Assembly: GCA_007753915.1 (NCBI GenBank)
Contig: CP036352.1
Location: 1,612,001-1,676,000 of the forward strand
DNA: 64,000 bases
DNA from: Phycisphaerae bacterium RAS2
GTDB lineage: Bacteria > Planctomycetota > Phycisphaerae > UBA1845 > UTPLA1
Direction: 5' to 3'
Each line of letters opens with the position of its first letter. The first letter of the stretch is position 1. The translations under genes and the position numbers were made by a program. Shown in pieces: positions 28,923-38,487 of this stretch. Under the pieces are notes generated by a model. That model had not been told where the DNA came from and made no database searches. It saw only the letters and a program-made list of their open reading frames with translations.

Positions 28923-29942
28923 TACCGGTAGCGATGTGTCGGACTGGTCCAGGGAACTGGCCGATCGGTTTCGCCGCAACAGCGCTCGATTTCCAAGCTG
29001 CCCGCAGGCGGCCATGAAGTCGCGGCCTTTGGTGATGCGGCGTTTGCAGAACTGATCGGCGTCCTGAAGGGTCGTGAGGAAACCGACTACCTGATCCTCG
29101 GTCGGCGCCGGCCAGGGCGAATTCAGCCGTGGGTTGTACGGAATCACGTTGACGCAACACTTGACGGGTCGCAGGAACTCCGCCAGTTCGCGAGCGTGGG
29201 CGGGGGCGTCGTTCACGCCGGGGATCAGCACATACTCGATCATGAAGAATTGGCACGAACGCAGCGGATAGGCCAGAAGCGCCTCGCGAAGAGCCGCCAT
29301 CGGCTCGGCGCGGTTGATCGGCATGATCTGTGAGCGAATCTCATCATTGGGCGCGTTCAGCGAGACGGCAAGATTGATCCGCCGCCAGCCCAGTCCAGCC
29401 AACTTGCGAATCCCGTCAATTCGGCCAACGGTCGAGATCGTGATGCGCCCCATTCCCATCGACAGGCCCATCGGGTCTGTCATGACCCGCACCGCCTGGA
29501 CGACGTTCTCGAAGTTGTCCATCGGCTCGCCCATGCCCATGAAGACGACATTGCGAACGTCGGCGCCGAATTCGTGCCGCGCCGCGACGACTTGGCCGAC
29601 GATTTCCGCCGCACTCAAATCGGCCAGGCGACCCAGCTGCGCCGTTTCGCAAAACGTGCAGCCCATGGCACAGCCAACTTGCGATGAGACGCAAAGCGTC
29701 GTCCAGCGCGAGCCTGCTCGCCACATGGGAATGATGACGCTCTCGATCTCCAGTCCGTCGGGGCGGCGCTGTGCAAACTTGGTGACGCCGCCGTCCTGAT
29801 TGCGCCGGGAAATCGGCAGCGGTGCGGGGCCGGTCAGTGCCAAGCGATAGCGCTCGCGAAGTGCGTGGCGCGATGCACCCTCCGCATCGAGGTGCAGTTC
29901 AGAAAACGTCCTGCCGAGCATCGATTCAATGCCAACGGTCAT
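28896..29942 (-). CDS. rlmN: RlmN-type 23S rRNA/tRNA adenine C2-methyltransferase
   Basis: This radical SAM enzyme methylates A2503 of 23S rRNA and A37 of some tRNAs. The cluster motif CAMGCTFC is followed by ETAQLGRLADLSAAEIVGQV, and MGMGEPMDNFENV is conserved. The resolving cysteine needed for turnover is present in FMAACGQL near the C-terminus, which separates RlmN from inactive relatives. Start ATG 29942 is preferred over 29969 because a TACAAT box ends 6 bp before it. It gives 348 residues. A tail of about 30 residues after GQL is longer than usual. Confidence 0.88.
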   Translation of the reverse strand: MTVGIESMLGRTFSELHLDAEGASRHALRERYRLALTGPAPLPISRRNQDGGVTKFAQRRPDGLEIESVIIPMWRAGSRWTTLCVSSQVGCAMGCTFCETAQLGRLADLSAAEIVGQVVAARHEFGADVRNVVFMGMGEPMDNFENVVQAVRVMTDPMGLSMGMGRITISTVGRIDGIRKLAGLGWRRINLAVSLNAPNDEIRSQIMPINRAEPMAALREALLAYPLRSCQFFMIEYVLIPGVNDAPAHARELAEFLRPVKCCVNVIPYNPRLNSPWPAPTEDQVVGFLTTLQDADQFCKRRITKGRDFMAACGQLGNRALLRRNRSASSLDQSDTSLPVLANSIQPL

Positions 29943-29948
29943 CTCGGT

Positions 29949-29954
29949 ATTGTA
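29949..29954 (-). promoter_or_regulatory. -10 box of rlmN, start-deciding
   Basis: TACAAT followed by ACCGAG and ATG on the minus strand, the same arrangement as nadB. The -35 region is poor. Confidence 0.4.
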
Positions 29955-30019
29955 ACGCGGACGTTGCATCGGGCAGAGCGATGTGAACGGGAGGCGAAGA
30001 AAACCCGGCCATGTCAAAC

Positions 30020-30682
30020 TCAAGGTGGAACGATGCCCTCGCGAACGGCGAAGCGAATCAGCTCGGCTTTCGAATGGATATCGAGCTTTCGCATGGCGTT
30101 GGTGATGTGATGCTCGACGGTCTTCTTGGCGATCTTGATCAGGTCGGCGATTTCCTTTTGGGCCAGTCCGCGGGCGTAATAGGCCACCATTTCGCGTTCG
30201 CGACGAGTGAGGGTGGCCGCGCGGGAGCGGCTCGCGGCGGAGAGAGACGCGGCGTGCCCGTCGATGACGATGCGCGAGCGAACCTGCTCGGAGAAGAATG
30301 CGCCGCCGCCTGCGACTTCGCGAATAGCCTGAATAATGCGCTCCGGCGATTCGAACTTCGTGACGTAGCCGCGGGCCTGGACCTCCAGCGCCTGATCGAT
30401 GAAATGATCCGTCACAAACGCGCTCAGAAACACGAGCTGCGTCGTGGGGCAATCCGTGCGGATGATTCGCGCTGCTTCGAAGCATTGCAAGCCGGCCATG
30501 TCAATGTCCATCAGAACGATGTCCGGGTGGCGCTCGCGGATCAGCGGCAGAGCGGCGCCGGCGGATTCGGCCGTCCCAACGACATCAAAAGTTCCCTCGG
30601 CCTGGAGCATGGACGCGAGCGGTTCGCGCAGCATGGCGTGGTCATCGACGAGGAATACGGTGGTCTTTTTTTTAAGCAGCAT
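30020..30682 (-). CDS. LuxR/NarL-type response regulator
   Basis: The 220-residue protein has a receiver domain at residues 8-125 (phosphoacceptor D59 in IVLMDIDM, acidic pair DD at 13-14, Lys in YVTKFES) and a LuxR helix-turn-helix (LTRREREMVAYYARGLAQKEIADL, then KTVEHHITNAMRKL). It is a DNA-binding output regulator. It starts 15 bp after the hybrid kinase gene, so the two very likely form a phosphorelay. The long poly-Lys start MLLKKK is encoded by an A/T-rich run. Confidence 0.92.
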   Translation of the reverse strand: MLLKKKTTVFLVDDHAMLREPLASMLQAEGTFDVVGTAESAGAALPLIRERHPDIVLMDIDMAGLQCFEAARIIRTDCPTTQLVFLSAFVTDHFIDQALEVQARGYVTKFESPERIIQAIREVAGGGAFFSEQVRSRIVIDGHAASLSAASRSRAATLTRREREMVAYYARGLAQKEIADLIKIAKKTVEHHITNAMRKLDIHSKAELIRFAVREGIVPP

Positions 30683-30697
30683 GATCTCGGCCCCGGA

Positions 30698-33600
30698 TCA
30701 CTTCATTGCTTTCTGCAGCAGCTCCACAAACTCGGACATCTGAAAGGGCTTTCGAAGCAGGAATCCGCCGTTGCCCGCGCTGGTCGGTGCGACGGCGCGG
30801 CCGGTCATGCGAATGACCGGGAGGCTCGGGAACACGGCGTGCAAATCGTCAATCACCTGATCGCCGTCTTTCTGCGGCAGGTCCAGGTCCACGACCGCGC
30901 CGACCAGTCGCGTTACGCCCGGTTGCGCCACGCGAAGGGCCTCCGCGCCGTCACTCGCAGGGATGGCCTCGTAACCGGTCGCACGAATCGCAGACACGAT
31001 GATCGACCTCACAAATGGATTGTCCTCAACCACAAGAACCGTCTTGTCGCCTAGTCGGTCCTTCACGGGGGCCGCGGCGGGCGCAGTGCGAGGAGCCGGG
31101 GGCGCGCAGGCCGGTAGCGTGATGTAGACGCTCGTACCCCGGCCCGGGACGGATTCTAAGTGAATTCGCCCATTGTGGGAATGGACAATACTCTGAACCG
31201 AGGAGAGGCCCAGCCCCGTTCCTTCGCCGCGAGGCTTGGTAGTGAAAAAAGGTTCAAATGCACGGGTCAGCACGTCGGGCGGCATTCCGACGCCTGTATC
31301 CGCCACCACGATACGCAATTCATCGGGGCAATCGGCGGCTTCAGGCGATGGCGAGGCCGCTCTCGACAGCGCGATTCGCAGCGAACCTCCGTTCGGCATG
31401 GCATCGCGCGCATTGATGCTCACGTTCATCACAGCCTGTTGCAGAAGCGTTTCATCAGCGACGCACCAGGCCTCGCCGAGGGGGGGCATCTCGACTTGCA
31501 CCGCGATTTGCGGCTCCAGGAATCGCTTAAGCAGGCGGATGGTCGGCGCCAGGGCCGCCGCGAGATCGACCGGCTTGCAGTCGGCCAGAGCCCGGTGGGC
31601 GAAGTTGAGAAGCGCCCCGGTGACGCCGCGCGCCTGAAGCGCCGCGTCTTCGATGGCGTCGATGTAAGGTGTGGCGGGGTGCGCTCCGTCAAATTTCTTC
31701 TTGGCCAACGCCGTGTTGAGCAGGATTCCGGTAAGCAAATTGCTGAAGTCGTGCGACACGTTGCTCGTGAGCTTGCCGATGGTTTCGATGCGCTGAACAT
31801 GGCGAAGCTGCGCCTCAAGCCGGGCCTTCTCCTCCTCGGCCAGTCGCTTTTCGGTCACGTCGCGCACGACCGCGATCGACCCGATGCGCGTGCCCGACTT
31901 GTCCAGCACGGCCACCAGTGACACGTCGCCCAGGACGGCGTGGCCATCCTTGTGAATATGGCACACTTCCCCGTTCCACCGATGGCGCGTGTCGAGCGAA
32001 TCCCGAATGATCGGCATCAGCGCCTGGACGTCGTCCGTTCTAAGCAGGATCGAGATCGGTTGCCCGATAAGCTCGTCGCGGTCATAGCCGAACATTCGCT
32101 CGCAGGCAGGATTGACATCGGTAATGCACCGATCAATATCAACCATCAGCAGCGCGTCGGCGATCGTGTCAAACGCAATCGCATGACGGCGGAGCGTCTC
32201 CTCGGTGCGCTTGAGCAGCGAAATGTCCGTCGAGATGCCGCACGTGGCGTATGGCTTGCCGTCCGTGTCGAACAAGGGGAACTTCACGGACACGTAGTCG
32301 TGCACGCCGTCGGCCTGCAACGCCTGTTCTTCCAACGTGATCGCTCCGCTGGCCTGCAACGCCGCCAAATCATTGGCCCGGAATCGGTTGGCGAACTCGG
32401 GCGGAAAGATGTCGTAATCTGTCCGGCCGATGATGCCCTGCCGCGTCACATTGAACAACAATTCGAAGTGCGAATTGATCAGCAGATATCGCCCATCGAG
32501 GTCTTTGACATAGATGACCGCGGTGGCATTGTCGAGAATGCTCTGAAGTTGCCGTGCGGCTCGCTGTTGGGCGATCTCCGCTTCTTTTCGGTCGGTGATG
32601 TTCTCGGCAATGCCTGCGATTCGGATGACTCGCCCGCGATCATCACGAATCGGGAACCCTCGGTCGAGGATCCAGCGCAGCTTGCCATCGGGCGTGGTGA
32701 TTCGATACTCGATGGCGTTCTCCGAAGGTCGATGCTCGTCCGAGAGGAATGCATGAGCGACCCGCGCGCGGTCTTCAGGATGGATGCGATCCAGCCAGGA
32801 CTGCGAATCGCGATAGAGAACCTCAACCGGATCGCCCCAGATGGCTTCGTGCGCCGGGCTGACATACAGCAGGCGCCCCGTATCGCAATCACGCAGCCAG
32901 AAAACATCACGGATGTTTTCCGTCAACTGTCGGAAGATCTGCTCGCTCTCACGCAGTTTCTGTTGCTGGCGGCGGCGCTTTCTCCCCTGAATTCCGATCG
33001 TCACCAGCGAGAGGGCTGCCAACCCGCCGATCGGTCCGAGGAATTCCGCCCGCCGATAGTAGGGCCTGACTACTTCAAACCGCGTTTCTTCAACGGCGGG
33101 CATGACGTGTGAGACCAAGCCATGAGCTTGGACACGAAACCGGTGTTCGCCGGGAGTCAGATTCGCCAACCGGGCTTCATTGGCGTGAGACCAGTCCGAC
33201 CAGTTACCTCCATCAACTTGGTACCGCGTGGCGACAATCTCCGATGGCACCTGCGCCCAGTAGGTCTGCACGCGCCACCGCACAAGGACTTCCTGGTCGT
33301 CAACCACCGGGCGGCGGATCCGCACGCTTGGCGGTGGTGCGCGAAGATCCTCCAGCCTTAGCTGGCCAAGCCCTGCTCCGAGCATCCCCACGAGAACTCG
33401 ATCTTTTGCAAGGGCCAATGTCCAAACCTGGGCCGCCGGCAGTCCCTCTGCCAAGCCGATCGAACTCCACGATCCATCTTGAAGGCAAAGGATTGCCCCC
33501 TTGTCAGCAACCCACAGGGTACCGTCGTGCGCCATGCAGAGCGCGTTGACATGGAACCGCTCGCGTTCGTTGATGCGATCGACGTAATGGATTGTTCCGT

Positions 33601-35323
33601 CCGGTTTGATGTATCCCAGTCCGTCGCGTTTTTCATGGCCGAACCAAACTCGCCCGTCGGGCGCAAGGGTCATGGCGTAGACACGAGAATGTCTCAATCC
33701 ATCTTCGAGCGTCCAGTGTGTCCATTGGTCACCTGCTCGACGAATGATTCCACCTGAAGAGGCAAACCATTGGGTGCCGTCAGCACCTTCAGCGAAGTCA
33801 TAAATCCGACCCAACGGGTTGCCATCGGAACCGGTTATCTGCTCAAACCGTCCGTTCCGATGAACAAAGACACCGGGATCGTCATTGATCCGGTGACGAT
33901 ACCGATCCCGCATCCCAAGCAGCACGGCCTCACCCGCTCGATTGATGCAGATCCGGTGCACGCGCGGCGCTGGAAGCCCCTCGGCTTCACCGAAGTGACG
34001 CCATTTGCCGCTTTCGTAACACCACGCACCGTCAAAACTCGACCCGCTTCCCACCCAAATGCGCCCGTTTCGATCTTCCGCCAATGCAGTAACCAGACCC
34101 AGTTCCTGACCATCGATCATGGGCACGTATTCCGGAGCCTGCGTCTCCCGGATGATCACGATTCCGTCGGCTGTTCCAAGCCAGATGCTTCCATCCGATC
34201 GCGGCAATACGGCATGGATGCGGCTGCGACCGCTCGAGTTGCCTGGATGCCAGTTCGACCAGCGCCGGGGTATGGCCCGAAACAACAGAAGCCCGTTTTC
34301 AGAACCGAGCCAGATATTCCCATTGCGGCTCCACCAAAGTGCCGCAGCGGAACGCGGGGTTTTCGGCCCGGCGAACTCCCGCCAATCGGAATCCGTACGG
34401 CCGATTCGGATGCGTCCGGAATGCAGAGCGGCAAGAATGTCCCCTTGCAAGCTGACATCCATCCCTTGAATGTATTCACCCATGCGTTCCGTGATTTCGC
34501 AGGGTGGTTTGGATTGGCTCCAGGTCCAGGTCGACAGGTTCGACCGCAGATCCGTGAGCTGCATCAGGCCGTCGCCTCGCTCGTTTTCTTCAATTTGCAG
34601 GAGATTGGAATTTTCGCTGGGGCAGGTAAAGAAGGGGACCCAGCCGTCATCGTCCCATCGAAAGAGCTTGTTTCCGGCGAGGAGTATGATGCCGGGGCGA
34701 CGTGTGGTGCGAAGTGAAACATCGACGAGCTCATTCCGGCTTGCAGGAAGCGACATCTCCTGAAGTTGACCCCGTTGGCTTCGCAAGACGAGCGAAGCGC
34801 CGTATTGAATCAGGCCCTGGACCAGAAAATCCTGATCTCCGAACAACGGCGCGACATTCAACACGCGAACAGGTTTTCCCTGCCAGACGACCGGCACTGG
34901 CTTGAAGCCGCTGCGATCACCCAGGTAAAGCTGCTCCCCGCTGACAACCCAAACGCGCTCGTCGTCGGCCTGCTGCAAGATCGTAATGAACCGGTTGTCG
35001 TCTATTTCCGGAAGTGAGACAGGATTCCACCAGTAGCCATCGTACCAGGCGAGGCCGCCGGTGGTTGCTGCCCAGAGTGTCCCGCCTTTTGTCTCAATAA
35101 TCGATAGGATGTCAGCCGAGGGCAGGCCGTCGCGGGTTGTAAATTCGGTCCAACGCCATGCATCATCGATGCAGTCCAGCGTGGATTCGGGCTGCGCCGC
35201 CACCGACGTGACATGGAGAAGCACGGCGGCGCTCGCTCCGAAAAGCGCAAGGCGCGACCCGATACGCCTTGCAGCATTGGGCGTTGCGTATCCAACGAGT
35301 TTCCATGCAGATGGGCGAGGCAT
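30698..35323 (-). CDS. Hybrid histidine kinase with Reg_prop sensor, PAS and receiver domains
   Basis: The 1541-residue protein resembles a two-component system on one chain. Order: signal/anchor, two-component Reg_prop propeller repeats (many copies of the form DGRVWFGHEKRDGLGY and NGNIWLGSENGLLLF) over about residues 50-660, and a Y_Y_Y-type domain. Then come a membrane helix (IGGLAALSLVTIGIQ), three PAS domains, a dimerisation helix with the phospho-His in NVSHDFSNLL and an ATPase domain (DTGVGMPP, GEGTGLGLSSV). It ends in a C-terminal receiver (VVEDNPF, VVDLDLP). The sensor is probably periplasmic; the ligand is unknown. Positions are approximate. Confidence 0.93.
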   Translation of the reverse strand: MPRPSAWKLVGYATPNAARRIGSRLALFGASAAVLLHVTSVAAQPESTLDCIDDAWRWTEFTTRDGLPSADILSIIETKGGTLWAATTGGLAWYDGYWWNPVSLPEIDDNRFITILQQADDERVWVVSGEQLYLGDRSGFKPVPVVWQGKPVRVLNVAPLFGDQDFLVQGLIQYGASLVLRSQRGQLQEMSLPASRNELVDVSLRTTRRPGIILLAGNKLFRWDDDGWVPFFTCPSENSNLLQIEENERGDGLMQLTDLRSNLSTWTWSQSKPPCEITERMGEYIQGMDVSLQGDILAALHSGRIRIGRTDSDWREFAGPKTPRSAAALWWSRNGNIWLGSENGLLLFRAIPRRWSNWHPGNSSGRSRIHAVLPRSDGSIWLGTADGIVIIRETQAPEYVPMIDGQELGLVTALAEDRNGRIWVGSGSSFDGAWCYESGKWRHFGEAEGLPAPRVHRICINRAGEAVLLGMRDRYRHRINDDPGVFVHRNGRFEQITGSDGNPLGRIYDFAEGADGTQWFASSGGIIRRAGDQWTHWTLEDGLRHSRVYAMTLAPDGRVWFGHEKRDGLGYIKPDGTIHYVDRINERERFHVNALCMAHDGTLWVADKGAILCLQDGSWSSIGLAEGLPAAQVWTLALAKDRVLVGMLGAGLGQLRLEDLRAPPPSVRIRRPVVDDQEVLVRWRVQTYWAQVPSEIVATRYQVDGGNWSDWSHANEARLANLTPGEHRFRVQAHGLVSHVMPAVEETRFEVVRPYYRRAEFLGPIGGLAALSLVTIGIQGRKRRRQQQKLRESEQIFRQLTENIRDVFWLRDCDTGRLLYVSPAHEAIWGDPVEVLYRDSQSWLDRIHPEDRARVAHAFLSDEHRPSENAIEYRITTPDGKLRWILDRGFPIRDDRGRVIRIAGIAENITDRKEAEIAQQRAARQLQSILDNATAVIYVKDLDGRYLLINSHFELLFNVTRQGIIGRTDYDIFPPEFANRFRANDLAALQASGAITLEEQALQADGVHDYVSVKFPLFDTDGKPYATCGISTDISLLKRTEETLRRHAIAFDTIADALLMVDIDRCITDVNPACERMFGYDRDELIGQPISILLRTDDVQALMPIIRDSLDTRHRWNGEVCHIHKDGHAVLGDVSLVAVLDKSGTRIGSIAVVRDVTEKRLAEEEKARLEAQLRHVQRIETIGKLTSNVSHDFSNLLTGILLNTALAKKKFDGAHPATPYIDAIEDAALQARGVTGALLNFAHRALADCKPVDLAAALAPTIRLLKRFLEPQIAVQVEMPPLGEAWCVADETLLQQAVMNVSINARDAMPNGGSLRIALSRAASPSPEAADCPDELRIVVADTGVGMPPDVLTRAFEPFFTTKPRGEGTGLGLSSVQSIVHSHNGRIHLESVPGRGTSVYITLPACAPPAPRTAPAAAPVKDRLGDKTVLVVEDNPFVRSIIVSAIRATGYEAIPASDGAEALRVAQPGVTRLVGAVVDLDLPQKDGDQVIDDLHAVFPSLPVIRMTGRAVAPTSAGNGGFLLRKPFQMSEFVELLQKAMK

Positions 35324-35507
35324 GGACTGGCCCTGTCGGAGCGACTCCGGAACGTCAGGAGCGACTCAAACGGGCCATTCTACTGCGAAATCGCATGAAG
35401 AACAAAGATGGCAGGGCTGGCGCGATCGGCCACGCATTGAGTAACGCTGCCGCATCCCGAGTTGTCGGTCCAACTGCCGAGGCAAAGCGAATCGAAAAAC
35501 GTATTGC

Positions 35508-37568
35508 TTACTCTTCGCTCTTCGCGTCGCCGCGGGCGAAGATGCTGGCGACGTAATTGAGCACGTCGGTCGCGCTTTGCTCGTTGTAGCCGAAGTACTT
35601 GATCAGCCGCTGCTTGACCACGTCGATCTTCGCCTGCGTTTCGTCATCGACTACGCCGCTCACGACGTTCTTCAGCTTGATCGTGTCGCGCTGATCCTCG
35701 AAGAGCTTCAGCTCCAGCGCCTTGTGCAGCCGGGCGTTGGTGTGGTACTCGAACTTCTTGCCGTCCAGCGACAACGCGCCGATGTAGTTCATGATCTCCT
35801 GGCGGAAATCATCCTTGCGGCTGTCGGGGATGTCGATCTTCTCTTCGATCGAGCGCATCAGTCGCTCGTCGGGCTCCTCATCCCGGCCGGTGTACTTGTT
35901 CCGCACCTTCTCACGCTGCGTGTAGGCCCGGACGTTTTCGATGTAGTTCGCCGCCAGGCGCTTGATGGCGTCCTCGTCGGCGCTGATGGCGCGCTGCACC
36001 TCGGCCTTGAGGATGTCTTCATACTCCTCGCGCACGACGCTTAACATCTCACGGTAGGATTTCTTCAACTCCTCGTCGGAGATGAGCGAATGGTGCGAAA
36101 GCCCGCCCTCCAGCTCGTTCATCACCATGAACGGGTTGATGCCTTTTTCCTGAATCGCCTGGTCGCTGACCAGCGCGTTTGAAATCTTATCTTGTATATA
36201 ACGCGGGCTGATGCCCTGCATGCCCTCGCGCCGGGCTTCTTCGATCAGCTCCTTGACGGAATCCTCGGTGTAACCGGGGATGCTCTTTCCGCTGTAGAGT
36301 TTCAGCTTCTGCATCCGCGTCAGGCCGGCCTTTTTCGGCTCTTCCAGCCGCGTCAGCACGGCCCACATGGCGGCGACTTCAATCGTGTGCGGGGCGATGT
36401 GAATCCCCCGGATGCGTTCCTTGTTGAAGTCCTTGTTGTAGATCTTGACCTCTTCATCGAGGATGCAGTTGTACGGCACGTCGATCTTGATCGTGCGATC
36501 GCGGAAGGCTTCCATCAGCTCGTTGTTCTGGAGCTTCTTGTACTCGGGCTCGTTGGTGTGCCCGATGATGACTTCGTCGATGTGAGTCTGGGCGAATTTC
36601 TTGGGCTTGATGACGTGTTCCTGCGATGCGCCGAGCAGGTCATACAGGAACGCCACGTCCAGTTTCAGGACTTCGATGAATTCGATCAGCCCGCGATTGG
36701 CGACGTTCAATTCGCCGTCAAAGTTAAACGCGCGCGGGTCGCTGTCGCTGCCGTACTCGGCGATCTTGCGATAGTTGATGTCGCCCGTGAGTTCGGTGCT
36801 GTCCTGATTCTTTTCGTCCTTCGGCTGAAACGTTCCGATGCCCTTGCGGTCTTTCTCGCTCAAGACCAGCCGCTTGACGACGACGTGATCCATCACCCGC
36901 TTCCAGTCGCCGTTGTATTGCTTGAGCAACTCGGCATAGGTTCGGCGGCAGAAGGGATCGAGATCGCCTTCGACGATGACGCGCTGCTCGGGCGGCAGGT
37001 TCTCGTTGATCAGCGCCAGCACATCGCGCCGCACGTCTTTGGGAATCAGCTTGAGCGGCTCTTCATGCATGGGGCATTCGACGAGGTCGAATTCTCCGTT
37101 CTCCCGCGGCAGTTTCCATGCAAACGTATACATCGCACCTTCGTCGGTGCGGGAATAATGCTCAATTCCCTTCTTGAGCAGGCGGCAAATCGTGGACTTC
37201 GCCGATCCGACCGGGCCGTGCAGAAGCAGGATGCGCCGCTCGGTGCCGTAGCCCTGCGCCGCGGACTTGAAAAAGTCCACGAGCTGCATCAGCGGGCGCT
37301 CCAGCCCGAAGATGGCGTCGTCGCCATTTCCGATCGGGTCGGAGAAGAACTTGTACCGCACCATGTCCTGGCGGAACTTCGTGTACCGCTCGGAGCCGTA
37401 CAGCATGATCATGTCGTAGATGCGCTGGAACGCATTGCGCGCCACGCGCGGCGACTTCGTCACCAGGTCCAGGTACTGGTCGAACGATCCCTCCCAGTGC
37501 TCGTGCTTGAAGCTCTCGGTGTCCAGACGCTTTTCGACGAGGTCGAGAATCGACTGCTTGTTCACCAT
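35508..37568 (-). CDS. prkA: PrkA-type serine protein kinase
   Basis: The 686-residue protein has the PrkA AAA region with Walker [10 protein letters not shown] and a C-terminal kinase-like domain. Characteristic segments are [20 protein letters not shown] and [18 protein letters not shown]. PrkA/YeaG proteins act in stress and nutrient responses and are usually encoded with YeaH (UPF0229) and SpoVR; neither is adjacent here. Start MVNKQSI (ATG 37568) is preferred over an upstream in-frame start because it matches the family N-terminus and has a GGGAGC-type site. Confidence 0.9.
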   Translation of the reverse strand: MVNKQSILDLVEKRLDTESFKHEHWEGSFDQYLDLVTKSPRVARNAFQRIYDMIMLYGSERYTKFRQDMVRYKFFSDPIGNGDDAIFGLERPLMQLVDFFKSAAQGYGTERRILLLHGPVGSAKSTICRLLKKGIEHYSRTDEGAMYTFAWKLPRENGEFDLVECPMHEEPLKLIPKDVRRDVLALINENLPPEQRVIVEGDLDPFCRRTYAELLKQYNGDWKRVMDHVVVKRLVLSEKDRKGIGTFQPKDEKNQDSTELTGDINYRKIAEYGSDSDPRAFNFDGELNVANRGLIEFIEVLKLDVAFLYDLLGASQEHVIKPKKFAQTHIDEVIIGHTNEPEYKKLQNNELMEAFRDRTIKIDVPYNCILDEEVKIYNKDFNKERIRGIHIAPHTIEVAAMWAVLTRLEEPKKAGLTRMQKLKLYSGKSIPGYTEDSVKELIEEARREGMQGISPRYIQDKISNALVSDQAIQEKGINPFMVMNELEGGLSHHSLISDEELKKSYREMLSVVREEYEDILKAEVQRAISADEDAIKRLAANYIENVRAYTQREKVRNKYTGRDEEPDERLMRSIEEKIDIPDSRKDDFRQEIMNYIGALSLDGKKFEYHTNARLHKALELKLFEDQRDTIKLKNVVSGVVDDETQAKIDVVKQRLIKYFGYNEQSATDVLNYVASIFARGDAKSEE

Positions 37569-37729
37569 TGGACCTGGCTCCCGCTGCGTTTGCCAATCAG
37601 TTCCGAGGACAACGAGCCGACCCGTTGCCGGGGGGCACGGCCGGATCAAGCCGCCTCCCTGCTAGACACCGCGTCGTCTCGATAGTTTGATCGACGCCGA
37701 TTCGGGCCGACTGCCACTACAAATGCCCA

Positions 37730-37915
37730 GTCGCGCTCCTATTTCATGTTATTGGACCATGCGGGCCAAGTCCAGCAGGAACCGGGCGAATTGCTACCTT
37801 GCGATGACCCCGCGATGGAGGGTGGCGCTGTCGGTGCGTGGAGCAATACCGCAACCGTAAAGGTTGGGCCCGCGGCAGGTCCTGCATTCCCTGGCTAACG
37901 GATGGACAAGTCGCT
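37730..37915 (+). ncRNA. ssrS: 6S RNA candidate (ssrS)
   Basis: The region folds into a long rod. GCGGGCC (37761-37767) pairs with GGCCCGC (37867-37873), GGACC (37754-37758) with GGTCC (37878-37882), and CAT-GTTA (37745-37751) with TAAC-ATG (37896-37904). ATTGCT (37790-37795) pairs with AGCAAT (37842-37847), and a small hairpin CAACC/GGTTG lies in the 3' half at 37852-37866. The 5' arm GCGGGCCAAGTCC and the 3' arm GCCCGCGGC resemble the arms of E. coli 6S RNA as I recall them, and the size (about 185 nt) fits. 6S RNA binds sigma70-RNA polymerase in stationary phase. Ends are estimates; strand is inferred from that resemblance. Confidence 0.6.
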
Positions 37916-38033
37916 AAACGAGGCAAGGAGTGATCGGGCGTTCCGAGAGAGTGCGCCGAATCAACCAGTGGGGCCTGGGCGCCCGCATTGATTTATACGT
38001 AAAGCTATTTCAGTTGACGGCGGCGATTCCGCG

Positions 38034-38312
38034 TTACGCCAGCCACTGGCTTAGCGTCTGGACCGCCTGCACGACCGGCTGGCTCGTGCTGCTGCCCGCG
38101 TCCTGCAGCGAAAGGAAGAAGGCGCCAACGATCGCGTCCATCAGGCCGAGGATCGATGACTGCACGCCGGTCAGGAAAGCGTCGCGCACTTCAGGATCGC
38201 AGCTCGACAAGTTGAACTGCATCACAAGACCGCCGGCGAGGAAGGTCAGCCACTTTTTCGAGGTCAACATCCGATGGGCGAAGGTGCCAAAGGGCTTCTT
38301 CGTGGGCGTCAT
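38034..38312 (-). CDS. Small hydrophobic exported protein
   Basis: This 92-residue protein has a basic N-terminus followed by a hydrophobic stretch LTFLAGGLVMQFNLSSCD, which could act as a signal sequence with a lipidation Cys at about residue 38. The rest is a helical segment rich in Gln, Val and Ser (VRDAFLTGVQSSILGLMDAIVGAFFLSLQD). Start ATG 38312 has AGGAG upstream. I do not recognise a family. Confidence 0.65.
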   Translation of the reverse strand: MTPTKKPFGTFAHRMLTSKKWLTFLAGGLVMQFNLSSCDPEVRDAFLTGVQSSILGLMDAIVGAFFLSLQDAGSSTSQPVVQAVQTLSQWLA

Positions 38313-38487
38313 GTCGTATGCTCCTGTTTAGCCGGCGAGGCCGCCAGTATCTTATCGGTATGGCAGGCATCCGTCGCGGCCGGCGGAAAATGCCGGACCG
38401 AAGGCGGACCTGCCCCCCATCCGTTTACACATCGGACGTATCGGGGTAGCGGTTTAGCAAGCGAATTCGTGTGCGAGCGGGTCCGAA

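Noticed and set aside
31160-31921. 253-codon frame antisense to the hybrid kinase
   Set aside because: Shadow of the kinase frame; sequence is Arg/His-rich and featureless.
37730-37915. SRP RNA, RNase P or tmRNA as alternatives for the structured RNA
   Set aside because: No GGAA apex with the SRP core, no P4 strand of RNase P and no tRNA-like ends were found.
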